Virus record (IMG/VR): IMGVR_UViG_3300030061_000362
Coordinates: 1 to 34,101 of that record
DNA: 34,101 bases
DNA from: a virus
Reading direction: 5' to 3' (one strand)
Shown here: positions 23,811-29,831 of the stretch, piece by piece
Numbering within the stretch: the first letter of the stretch is position 1
How the letters are laid out: every line of letters starts with the position of its first letter
The notes under the pieces: generated by a model
Database searches by the model: none
Told to the model about the DNA's origin: nothing
What the model saw: only the letters and a program-made list of their open reading frames with translations
Position numbers and translations under genes: made by a program

Positions 23811-24302
23811 CTAACCTTTATCGTTTCTTGGAGGACCACCGAAGGTTACACGAGATTGACGATTTGGTTTAGAAATCGTCATGGTTGAATGTGCATTCTC
23901 TCGCATCATGTCATAGTCCACAGCTTCCATTTGATCGTGATTTTTTGAAGCAAAATAATCAGACCGTTCTTTTACTGTTTCCATAGGAATGCGAGCAAGC
24001 ATCAATCCTCCAACACCAAATACTCCTTCATACTTACCTGATTCAATAACAGGGGATTCAAAGTCAGGAAACTCATCCTTACGAACTAATTCCCAACCCT
24101 CACGCATTTTAGCACTAATATTCTTAGAGTCATCAAATCCGCGAGTTTCTGCCCTAATCCAACGATGTCGAAAACCGTCGGGTGCAGGTGGAGCCTCTAA
24201 CATGGAGGGTGGAGCCCACGGCCTGCGTTTAGCCGTCTTCTCTCTGGTTTCATTTGCGCGAGAAGTTCTCTTAATTGGTTGATCTATATTTTCAATGCTC
24301 AT
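23811..24302 (-). CDS. Conserved head-region protein, function unknown (163 aa)
   Basis: The start is the ATG at 24302 (MSIENIDQPIKRTSRANETR), preceded by AAGGAG 8 bases upstream; the longer frame has no such signal. The N-terminal 40 residues are very basic and contain KRRPWAPPSMLEAPPAPDGF. Then comes RHRWIRAETRGFDDSKNI, a motif I recognise in hypothetical proteins between scaffold and capsid genes of marine phages. The middle GVGGLMLARIPMETVKERSD is hydrophobic. The basic, Pro-containing start may contact DNA or scaffold. The role is unknown; position implies head assembly. Confidence 0.75.
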   Translation of the reverse strand: MSIENIDQPIKRTSRANETREKTAKRRPWAPPSMLEAPPAPDGFRHRWIRAETRGFDDSKNISAKMREGWELVRKDEFPDFESPVIESGKYEGVFGVGGLMLARIPMETVKERSDYFASKNHDQMEAVDYDMMRENAHSTMTISKPNRQSRVTFGGPPRNDKG

Positions 24303-24306
24303 AAAA

Positions 24307-25179
24307 TTACTCCTTAACGTATTTCGCATATTCTTCAAGCGGCACACCCAATTTCTTTGCTATTGCAACTTGGCTAGGGGTGAGTCTAACCTTTTTCCCA
24401 CTACTGCGTCCAGAACTTCGTGAAACACTAGCAACAGTCTGAACGGGTCTTCTGCTCGTGCCTTTAGTCGGCATATTAAACTTATCTTCAATACGTCGAT
24501 CTAACTCAGTATAATACTCATCGCTTCTGGGGTCAAACCCTTCTTCTTCTACAAGGCGTTTATGTATGCCAAAAGCAGCAAAAGTCATGGCCTCATCTTG
24601 TCCAAACCAATCATTATTGCTTGCCCAATCCTCTGCTTTTGGATCGGGTCTTCGTACCTGTTGTTGTTGTTGTACAGGCGGTTGAGGGGCATAAGCCTGT
24701 TGCTGTTTTACCGCGTTTTGCCGTTCCTGTTGCGCTTTTGCCTGATTTAACTGACTATTTTGCACGGAAAGTTCAGCAATTTGCTTGTTCGCCACAACCG
24801 CAGCTGCCGAATCACCTATCTCCATAGCTCTGGCTAAATCTTTCTCCGCCTGAGACATTTGACTCTTAACCCGGTTATCATATTCATTTATATAGCTAGT
24901 ATCTAAATTATTAAGGCGAGCTTTAAGATTGTTAGACTCATTTTGCACGTTCTTCGCATAATTTACAGCTTCCTGCTCTCGTCTTTCCGCCTCTCGCATC
25001 TTTTTTGTAAGAGAATTAATACGTTTCTGAGTAGCAGACTCCGCTTTTTCAAATTGATCTTGTTCTGTCTCCGTCCTAGACGTTTCTACAGTATCCCCTT
25101 TATCCGCTTCTGATGAAACTTCTACTTCTACGTCTGTAGAATCCTCTAACTCTAGTTCTATCTGTTTATCTTCTGCCAT
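24307..25179 (-). CDS. Scaffolding-like capsid assembly protein (290 aa)
   Basis: ATG at 25179 with AGGAGG 5 bases upstream. An acidic N-terminus (EDKQIELELEDSTDVEVEVS) leads into a charged coiled coil (about residues 40-160), a Gln/Pro-rich linker (about 160-178), and a C-terminal basic segment. The segment ends in KKVRLTPSQVAIAKKLGVPL, EEYAKYVKE. Acidic N-terminus, coiled coil, and a short basic helix at the C-terminus form the usual layout of phage scaffolding proteins. In P22 the basic end binds the coat protein. The LTPxQxxxAKKLGVxxEEYAKY ending recurs in phage genes upstream of capsid genes. No protease motif is seen. Confidence 0.78.
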   Translation of the reverse strand: MAEDKQIELELEDSTDVEVEVSSEADKGDTVETSRTETEQDQFEKAESATQKRINSLTKKMREAERREQEAVNYAKNVQNESNNLKARLNNLDTSYINEYDNRVKSQMSQAEKDLARAMEIGDSAAAVVANKQIAELSVQNSQLNQAKAQQERQNAVKQQQAYAPQPPVQQQQQVRRPDPKAEDWASNNDWFGQDEAMTFAAFGIHKRLVEEEGFDPRSDEYYTELDRRIEDKFNMPTKGTSRRPVQTVASVSRSSGRSSGKKVRLTPSQVAIAKKLGVPLEEYAKYVKE

Positions 25180-25188
25180 TTCTACCTC

Positions 25189-25635
25189 CTAAAAGTGCAA
25201 AATATCTTCGGGATTTTTAATTTTAGCCAAAACCTCATCATCATTGAGTATTCTAACTTCACCCCCATCAATGTTGAACCTAGAACCGGCATAACGTGCA
25301 AACATTACCCAATCCTTTTCTTTACACCATGCCCCAAAAGGAAACTTTTCTTTGTCCTTGTAACACAACAAGCCCATTTTAAGAACGTAACCTACCTGTG
25401 TGGATACTTGATTTTGTTCAACTACTTGATCGGGTAAATAAATTCCTGATTCTGTTTTGCCTTTACCTTTATAGGGAAGAATTAATATTCTCCAACCCGT
25501 CGGGTTTGGCATTCGTTCCAAAAGAGAGTCCCCTAAAGCCTCAGGGTTTAAGAATTTCTTCTCTTGATATGCCTCTGAGAGGTTTGCAACGGCTTCTGGC
25601 GCACCAGTAGCCTCTACGGTAGCACTTTTATTCAT
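25189..25635 (-). CDS. GroES-like co-chaperonin (148 aa)
   Basis: The core from residue about 40 (RMPNPTGWRILILPYKGKGK, TESGIYLPDQ) to about 140 (WVMFARYAGSRFNIDGGEVR, ILNDDEVLAKI) follows the Cpn10 pattern: an N-terminal strand, the mobile loop around residues 58-68 that docks on GroEL, the V-G-x-V strand, and the (V)xFxxYAGxxhxxDGxExxIlxxxDILA-like end. It has an extra N-terminal extension of about 40 residues. Phage GroES proteins such as T4 gp31 replace host GroES to fold the capsid protein. The place directly before scaffold and capsid genes fits that role. The start overlaps the upstream stop by 8 bases. Confidence 0.82.
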   Translation of the reverse strand: MNKSATVEATGAPEAVANLSEAYQEKKFLNPEALGDSLLERMPNPTGWRILILPYKGKGKTESGIYLPDQVVEQNQVSTQVGYVLKMGLLCYKDKEKFPFGAWCKEKDWVMFARYAGSRFNIDGGEVRILNDDEVLAKIKNPEDILHF

Positions 25636-25825
25636 CCTTTAGCTCCTGTTTATTTAGCAGGCTCTTGAGTTCCTGTTCAACATAATTCAAGGCATCTAAG
25701 TTGCCCATTAATTCGCGGTAATGCTCCATAGACTTTACATTTCCATACTGTAAAAGATCTACAACAGTCCGCCTATGATCCTTTATAAGCCTAATAACAG
25801 CTTCTGCAACAAAAATATCACTCAT
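25628..25825 (-). CDS. Small helical phage protein (65 aa)
   Basis: MSDIFVAEAVIRLIKDHRRT, then VVDLLQYGNVKSMEHYRELM. All-helical, with no cysteine or membrane segment. I recognise the pattern (helix, then YG-(N/R)VxSMEHYRELMGxLxAL) from small hypothetical phage proteins near head genes, function unknown. It is the first gene after the promoter-like sequence at 25865-25892 and overlaps the GroES start, so it may head the capsid operon. Confidence 0.72.
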   Translation of the reverse strand: MSDIFVAEAVIRLIKDHRRTVVDLLQYGNVKSMEHYRELMGNLDALNYVEQELKSLLNKQELKDE

Positions 25826-25864
25826 TTGTAAATAAAATCCTATAAAATTGTATTTATCTATAAG

Positions 25865-25892
25865 ATTATGTAGGAAAATATAAAATAATCAA
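25865..25892 (-). promoter_or_regulatory. Possible sigma-70-like promoter for the head operon
   Basis: In the AT-rich 74-base gap, TTGATT (25892-25887) and CATAAT (25870-25865) are spaced by 16 bases on the minus strand. This is one of only two gaps in the gene array with a good promoter match. It would drive the small helical, GroES, scaffold and capsid genes. Confidence 0.5.
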
Positions 25893-25899
25893 GTGCATT

Positions 25900-26571
25900 T
25901 TAGACTTTTTCTTCGGCAATAACTTTAGGTGTTGCCGATATCGTAAAGTTTACACTAAAACTACGCCTCTCTCCTTTTGTCTTAAACGGATAGACGCAAT
26001 GATGCAAATGCGCGGGAAAAACATAAAAATCTCCTATTTGAGGTTTCATCAAACAATTAGACCCCGTATGATTTGCAGCGTGACCATAAACAAATTGTAT
26101 ATGACCATTAGAAGGATGATGGTCCTTGTAATCTTCCTCCCACTCCTCGTCTATCCCCTCAGGTAACTTTAAATACCCCACACAGGATAGATATGAACCT
26201 AAGTGAACGTGAATAGGATTGTACTCATTCTCAAACTGTCGAACAAACCAACCACTTGTAACGTCTATGCTATAATTTAAAATGTCAGGTTGTATGTTTC
26301 TTTGACCCATTGAGGTATATAATTCAGCATGGCTTTGATACTTCATTAAAAAAGTACCCATCTCTTTTGCCCAAAGCTGATCTAACTCTTTAGTGAATTT
26401 TAACTCGTGAGAAACTTTACCCACTAGATTAGGCGACCAATCCTCCATTTTGTCATTCATTGTGTCGTTAAGCTTTTCTACAAAGCTTGGAGACATTTTT
26501 TTGTAGCCAATTATAGGGCTAAAAGGTGCAAAAATTTCCTCTTCGTTTTTCGGTGTATATATATTAGCCAT
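25900..26571 (-). CDS. 2OG-Fe(II) oxygenase-like protein (223 aa)
   Basis: Start ATG at 26571 with GGGGAGGA upstream. The second half has the jelly-roll pattern of the 2OG-Fe(II) oxygenase family 5 (TIGR02466-like), common in cyanophages and marine phages. NPIHVHLGSYLSCVGYLKLP gives H121 and H123, GDFYVFPAHLHHCVYPF gives the distal His (H191, possibly H188 or H190), and ERRSFSVNF gives R202/R203 for 2-oxoglutarate. The family usually ligates iron with H-x-D/E...H. Here the second position is His, so the metal site may be altered or H-x-H. Substrate unknown: host protein, nucleic acid and cofactor are all possible. It lies between endolysin and head genes. Confidence 0.72.
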   Translation of the reverse strand: MANIYTPKNEEEIFAPFSPIIGYKKMSPSFVEKLNDTMNDKMEDWSPNLVGKVSHELKFTKELDQLWAKEMGTFLMKYQSHAELYTSMGQRNIQPDILNYSIDVTSGWFVRQFENEYNPIHVHLGSYLSCVGYLKLPEGIDEEWEEDYKDHHPSNGHIQFVYGHAANHTGSNCLMKPQIGDFYVFPAHLHHCVYPFKTKGERRSFSVNFTISATPKVIAEEKV

Positions 26572-26591
26572 AGTCCTCCCCTTAGTTGATT

Positions 26592-27101
26592 TTAAATCAT
26601 CGCTAAAGCTGCTTCCTGTGTCTCATCGTTGCGACGAGTCCACCCCCTCCCAAAAGTTTCAAACGTAGACAACGATTCATAAAAAGCCTGTCTTATGTTT
26701 CTATAGTTCTTAATAGTTTGCTCTAAACCGTGGTGTTCAATATACTCATCTAATGTGCGTAAGGTGTTGGGACCAATACCCCCATCAGCTACTGTACCTA
26801 TCATCTTTTGTAACTTTTTAGCAGCTCGACCCACACCGCTGTTTACACTCCAATCAAACACCGCAAGATCCAAACCTGATGGTAGTTGGTGGCATTTAGC
26901 TCGTAGCCAATAATTTGTCTTATAAATAGGAGCTACGTCTTCTACCGTAAGATCTCTCATATTCTTATTGCCACCCCATTCTTCGTATACTCGCTTAGTC
27001 ACACCAAGATTAGTCTCTCCACCCGGATCGCGGGGATGGTTTACATAACCGCCCTCGTGATGCAAAATCTTTTCTAAACACTTTTGATAATTCTCTTTCA
27101 T
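26592..27101 (-). CDS. Endolysin, GH108 N-acetylmuramidase (169 aa)
   Basis: N-terminal ILHHEGGYVNHPRDPGGETN, then LGVTKRVYEEWGG, is the glycoside hydrolase family 108 signature, with E16 of HHEGGY as the predicted catalytic acid. The second half, from NYWLRAKCHQLPSGLDLAVF and DWSVNSGVGRAAKKLQKMIG to DGGIGPNTL, is the associated peptidoglycan-binding domain (PG_binding_3). It cuts the glycan strand of peptidoglycan at lysis. No signal peptide, so it should be released by the holin encoded just upstream. Start overlaps the holin stop as ATGA, and the length is standard. Confidence 0.92.
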   Translation of the reverse strand: MKENYQKCLEKILHHEGGYVNHPRDPGGETNLGVTKRVYEEWGGNKNMRDLTVEDVAPIYKTNYWLRAKCHQLPSGLDLAVFDWSVNSGVGRAAKKLQKMIGTVADGGIGPNTLRTLDEYIEHHGLEQTIKNYRNIRQAFYESLSTFETFGRGWTRRNDETQEAALAMI

Positions 27102-27499
27102 TTTGTTAACCCCTTTGTTTTCTCGTAGCTCCGTAATCCACCAATTCCTAATAATCCTCCCAAAACAGTAAGGAGCGTAGACATTTCAAACTCTGGCAAA
27201 GTAGGTATGTCAACTCCTACCACCGTTAAAACAAAAATAATTATAGGCTGTAAAACAAAATGATACGCAAAAGCAATAGCACAAATCCAACCCACAGCGG
27301 GCCTCCATCCGCCTTTAAACAAACTTCCTGAGGCTGCTTCCGCTTTGTTTATCTCTAGTTGAGCTAACACTTGCTCATTAGCCATCTTATCCGCCATAGT
27401 TGCTAACTCGTGAGCCAAGGCGTTTTTTTGATCTTTGTCTTCTATAAACTTATCTAGTAACTGGGTTGCAGGAGCTATTAAAGTATTTAATAAACTCAT
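27098..27499 (-). CDS. Holin of the 3TM / GTA type (133 aa)
   Basis: Residues 1-55 are amphipathic helix (TLIAPATQLLDKFIEDKDQK and AHELATMADKMANEQ), followed by FKGGWRPAVGWICAIAFAYH, a hallmark of the GTA_holin_3TM family. Membrane segments lie at about 68-93 and 107-122, and the end is GGLRSYEKTKGLTK. It forms the pore that lets the endolysin reach the wall. It overlaps the endolysin start by 4 bases and the preceding 37-aa gene by 1 base, a typical coupled lysis pair. Confidence 0.88.
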   Translation of the reverse strand: MSLLNTLIAPATQLLDKFIEDKDQKNALAHELATMADKMANEQVLAQLEINKAEAASGSLFKGGWRPAVGWICAIAFAYHFVLQPIIIFVLTVVGVDIPTLPEFEMSTLLTVLGGLLGIGGLRSYEKTKGLTK

Positions 27500-27612
27500 T
27501 ACTTCCGCCTTTTTGTTTTTAAAACGGTTTTTAATGTCCTTGCTTGCCCTGCATGAAGCTTTGAAGCCTTATTTAAACCTTTTATAACCTTTTTAATTTT
27601 CTTGTCTGACAT
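27499..27612 (-). CDS. Very small basic protein in lysis cluster (37 aa)
   Basis: ATG at 27612 forms TAATG with the upstream stop, and its own TAA at 27499-27501 forms TAATG with the holin start. The frame is MSDKKIKKVIKGLNKASKLH, then AGQARTLKTVLKTKRRK. It fills the gap exactly between two genes that otherwise lack coupling, which strongly supports it as real. It is an amphipathic, strongly basic helix without a membrane segment. It resembles short KKIKKVxKGLxKASKxHAxQAKTL proteins I have seen in marine phages. Possible lysis regulator or membrane-surface peptide; function unknown. Confidence 0.72.
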   Translation of the reverse strand: MSDKKIKKVIKGLNKASKLHAGQARTLKTVLKTKRRK

Positions 27613-27815
27613 TACTTATCTCCTCTTGCTGATGCCCAACCCGCAACAATTCCTACTATACCCGTTATACTCATCTGAAGTAGCTCAATTATAGAAGGGT
27701 CTAGCTTACCCCCATGTTGACTTGCCATCATAAACTCATCAACCACAATAAGAGCTAAAATTCCCATTAGAGAAACGCCCATAATACAAATTGTAATATC
27801 TTTTAAATATTTCAT
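27612..27815 (-). CDS. Two-segment small membrane protein (67 aa)
   Basis: MKYLKDITICIMGVSLMGIL, then ALIVVDEFMMASQHGGKLDP and a second hydrophobic stretch LLQMSITGIVGIVAGWASAR. Membrane segments are about residues 7-28 and 43-62. The start overlaps the upstream stop as ATGA, and the end overlaps the 37-aa gene. The size and hairpin topology resemble class II holins, so it may be a second holin or an antiholin beside the 3TM holin. Confidence 0.72.
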   Translation of the reverse strand: MKYLKDITICIMGVSLMGILALIVVDEFMMASQHGGKLDPSIIELLQMSITGIVGIVAGWASARGDK

Positions 27816-28177
27816 TTTGCCTGCACCGATATATCATTATTACGTTTAGAGTAAGCGGTAGCCCCCATAAAGACAGAAACCACAGCAGCTTGACTAACAA
27901 AGAACGTGTTTAAAAACCCAGATAGTTGATTTACCCTATCTATATCAATAATAGGAGTCATCATAACCACGACAAACACAACCATCGAACCCATAGCCAC
28001 CCACGCCATCATACGTTGTTGATCTTGCATTTTATCCAAGTTATCGTGCATCTCACGTTGATGTTGCAACTGCTCCATCTTAGCAGCCATAGCCATCTCA
28101 CCGTCGGTGATAACACCGTTGTTATCTAAGTCAGCATTCTCCCAAGCAGACCCTTTTTGCAATTTTTTCTGTGTCAT
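27812..28177 (-). CDS. EF-hand plus two-transmembrane protein (121 aa)
   Basis: I choose the ATG at 28177 (MTQKKLQKGSAWENADLDNN) because AAGG lies 6 bases upstream; the longer frame would begin with a poor TTG. Residues 16-27, DLDNNGVITDGE, form a textbook EF-hand calcium loop (D1, D3, N5, G6, I8, E12). A helical charged region (30-56) and two membrane segments (about 57-76 and 88-107) follow, then a short basic tail. A single EF-hand on a small phage membrane protein beside the lysis genes suggests calcium- or cation-sensitive behaviour. Antiholin, lysis timing and superinfection exclusion are all guesses. Confidence 0.72.
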   Translation of the reverse strand: MTQKKLQKGSAWENADLDNNGVITDGEMAMAAKMEQLQHQREMHDNLDKMQDQQRMMAWVAMGSMVVFVVVMMTPIIDIDRVNQLSGFLNTFFVSQAAVVSVFMGATAYSKRNNDISVQAK

Positions 28178-28203
28178 GTGTACCTTTTTATCATAAAAAA
28201 ATG

Positions 28204-28746
28204 TTAAAGCCAACCTCTAGGGTAAAACTCTACTGTATGCGATTTTTTATTTTGGTCAAATAAATACCAACAAACATTGTCTTTTCCCGTATGCTTTGAT
28301 TCAGGAAACCACTTCACACGACCAACGCTTTGTATTTTATGACAAAAAGGTAAAAAAGGTTTAGCCGATACATTGTGCATCCAATCCGCATCAAACAATA
28401 ACCACGAGGGCCTTATAGCAGATAAGTGCATAATACATTGATGCAAAGTTTCCCTAGACCAAGGAGGATTGGTAATAATTACGTCCGTATCAATACTTAT
28501 CTCTGTAAGGGTTATATCAAAAATATTTGCTTGCTTTATGTCAGGTCCTCGCGGTTCTATGTCCGAAGACCACTCACAAGATAAATCCGACATTTGATTT
28601 AAACCATTTATTAAAGACCCGTCTCCTGCCATAGGCTCCGCATAAGACGTATAGTTATCTAAATGAGGTAATAAAGGTTCAATCGCTTTTAGAGGCGTAG
28701 GGTAAAAATCCCGTTCAATCCGAATAAAATCTGATCGCTTTCCCAT
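28204..28746 (-). CDS. Small N6-adenine DNA methyltransferase-like protein (180 aa)
   Basis: I choose ATG at 28746 (MGKRSDFIRIERDFYPTPLK), which forms TAATG with the 30-aa gene upstream; the longer frame starts with TTG. DFYPTP (13-18) is the entry motif of phage N6-type methylases, AEPMAGDGSL (36-45) matches the AdoMet motif I, SDIEP (61-65) the acidic motif II, and IITNPPW (90-96) the catalytic NPPW motif IV. Domains for target recognition are short or absent at 180 residues, and no restriction partner is present. It may modify phage DNA or have lost specificity. A pseudo-enzyme is possible, but the key motifs are intact. Confidence 0.78.
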   Translation of the reverse strand: MGKRSDFIRIERDFYPTPLKAIEPLLPHLDNYTSYAEPMAGDGSLINGLNQMSDLSCEWSSDIEPRGPDIKQANIFDITLTEISIDTDVIITNPPWSRETLHQCIMHLSAIRPSWLLFDADWMHNVSAKPFLPFCHKIQSVGRVKWFPESKHTGKDNVCWYLFDQNKKSHTVEFYPRGWL

Positions 28747-28838
28747 TATTTTAAAAACAACCATTTTGGAGGAAAGTGCGTCGCCCAAAGAAAAGCTAAC
28801 AAAACCACTACATATAATAAAAAATCTTCAATTTCCAT
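28746..28838 (-). CDS. Tiny single-span membrane peptide (30 aa)
   Basis: A short frame starts at ATG 28838 inside the end of the previous gene, reads MEIEDFLLYVVVLLAFLWAT, then HFPPKWLFLK, and stops with the TAA at 28746-28748, which forms TAATG with the methyltransferase start. GGGGA lies about 7 bases upstream. One membrane helix (about residues 6-20). Overlaps at both ends and a ribosome site support a real gene; small size keeps confidence moderate. It may be another small lysis or membrane factor. Confidence 0.58.
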   Translation of the reverse strand: MEIEDFLLYVVVLLAFLWATHFPPKWLFLK

Positions 28839-29334
28839 TAAAGTTCCCCGTTCTAACCACATCCGCAAAAGACATTACTGCAAACAAAACCCCTGCCACT
28901 AAAATTATTACGCATAACCCCATAATAAAATAACCTAATATCTCCATAATTTCTTCTTGTTGTTTCTTCTTAACCTTAATTGCTTCTTTTCTAGCTTTTT
29001 TAGCGGCTTCAATGCGCTTTGCTCGTTCTGTTAATATAGCTTGCCATGTACCATGACCGAACCGTTGATCAACTAATACACTTACCTCGTATAATTTTTC
29101 TGCAGCTAGTTTTGCATCAATAATCTCATTAGCAACACTCTTTACTCCAAACTGGTCGGCTAAACTGACCCCATCTTTTTTCGATCTTTTTTTATCTAGT
29201 TGGTTTTTACCTTCAAACAAATCATCTATCTGCGACGCAATAGAAGAAATGTCTTTAGCTGTAGCTATGTTTTCTTTTATAAAAGCCACACTCTGTTTAA
29301 CCAGATTAATACCTGTTACTATATCTCCAAGCAT
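28828..29334 (-). CDS. Membrane-anchored coiled-coil protein (168 aa)
   Basis: The soluble part (1-128) is helical and charged (MLGDIVTGINLVKQSVAFIK, then a Lys/Asp-rich DLFEGKNQLDKKRSKKDGVS, and VLVDQRFGHGTWQAILTERA), with a long basic helix KRIEAAKKARKEAIKVKKKQ. A single membrane segment follows at about 131-155 (ILGYFIMGLCVIILVAGVLF), with a short C-terminal tail. I know similar proteins from marine phages only as hypothetical. It could be a spanin-like or lysis-accessory protein, but there is no lipobox or Pro-rich outer-membrane part. ATG at 29334; the ribosome site is weak. Confidence 0.72.
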   Translation of the reverse strand: MLGDIVTGINLVKQSVAFIKENIATAKDISSIASQIDDLFEGKNQLDKKRSKKDGVSLADQFGVKSVANEIIDAKLAAEKLYEVSVLVDQRFGHGTWQAILTERAKRIEAAKKARKEAIKVKKKQQEEIMEILGYFIMGLCVIILVAGVLFAVMSFADVVRTGNFNGN

Positions 29335-29401
29335 TACTAAAATATCCCTTTAAACTTTGTGACTTACTCCTCCCTTACTAAAATTATTTTTTTAAATTTT
29401 T

Positions 29402-29596
29402 TTACACAACACCTATGTAGCTACCACCTTTTGTAGCCGCGCCCATACCTCTGGCGGTCATTTTAGCCATCTTAGTAGGGACTTTTACCTCCTTAGTCTT
29501 TCCATAAGGAATACTGCCCTGACCTTTTATCTCAGCCGAAGTAGAAGCTTTTGGTGCAGCTCCCGGTGTGTTAGTAACTATTCTCACTTTTGCCAT
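29402..29596 (-). CDS. Small basic hypothetical protein (64 aa)
   Basis: MAKVRIVTNTPGAAPKASTS, then GSIPYGKTKEVKVPTKMAKM and the end TARGMGAATKGGSYIGVV. It is basic and low in complexity, with no cysteine or membrane segment. The RGMGAATKGG ending recurs in small marine phage proteins. It resembles the Lys/Gly-rich proteins at 19871-21064 in style and has a KGG motif. ATG at 29596; the 67-base gap after it is very AT-rich and holds no gene. Confidence 0.65.
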   Translation of the reverse strand: MAKVRIVTNTPGAAPKASTSAEIKGQGSIPYGKTKEVKVPTKMAKMTARGMGAATKGGSYIGVV

Positions 29597-29608
29597 TTTA
29601 TTTAACTC

Positions 29609-29827
29609 CTATTTCATTAAATCTTTATAATAGCTATTCATATCGCCAAGCATTTCTTTTGGACTTTTACTAGTCTTAGATTGTTGAAATTCGCGCTTCA
29701 TTTCAAAAACACTTTGTCTCGTACCTTTTGGTTTTCTTTTTAACATTTCACTTGTCTGTCTATACCCTTTTCTTATACCTGTTTTTTCATTCGTGAGTTT
29801 ATCCTCAATTTTTTTTCGTTTAATCAC
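29609..29827 (-). CDS. Small basic hypothetical protein following portal (72 aa)
   Basis: The frame begins with GTG at 29827, a few bases after the portal stop, and reads MIKRKKIEDKLTNEKTGIRK, then GYRQTSEMLKRKPKGTRQSV and EMLGDMNSYYKDLMK. It is highly charged and basic, predicted helical, without membrane segments. An AGGA lies about 13 bases upstream, so initiation may depend on coupling to the portal gene. No known family is recognised. Possibly a portal-associated or DNA-contacting protein. Confidence 0.62.
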   Translation of the reverse strand: MIKRKKIEDKLTNEKTGIRKGYRQTSEMLKRKPKGTRQSVFEMKREFQQSKTSKSPKEMLGDMNSYYKDLMK

Positions 29828-29831
29828 TATG

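Noticed and set aside
28747-28788. Upstream start (TTG) for the methyltransferase gene
   Set aside because: It is a TTG inside the 30-aa peptide frame without a ribosome site. The ATG at 28746 forms TAATG and precedes the FYPTP motif by the usual distance.
29372-29402. AT-rich block between two small genes as promoter or terminator
   Set aside because: TTGTGT with 17-base spacing leads to TAATTT, a poor -10, and the A/T runs form no stable stem.
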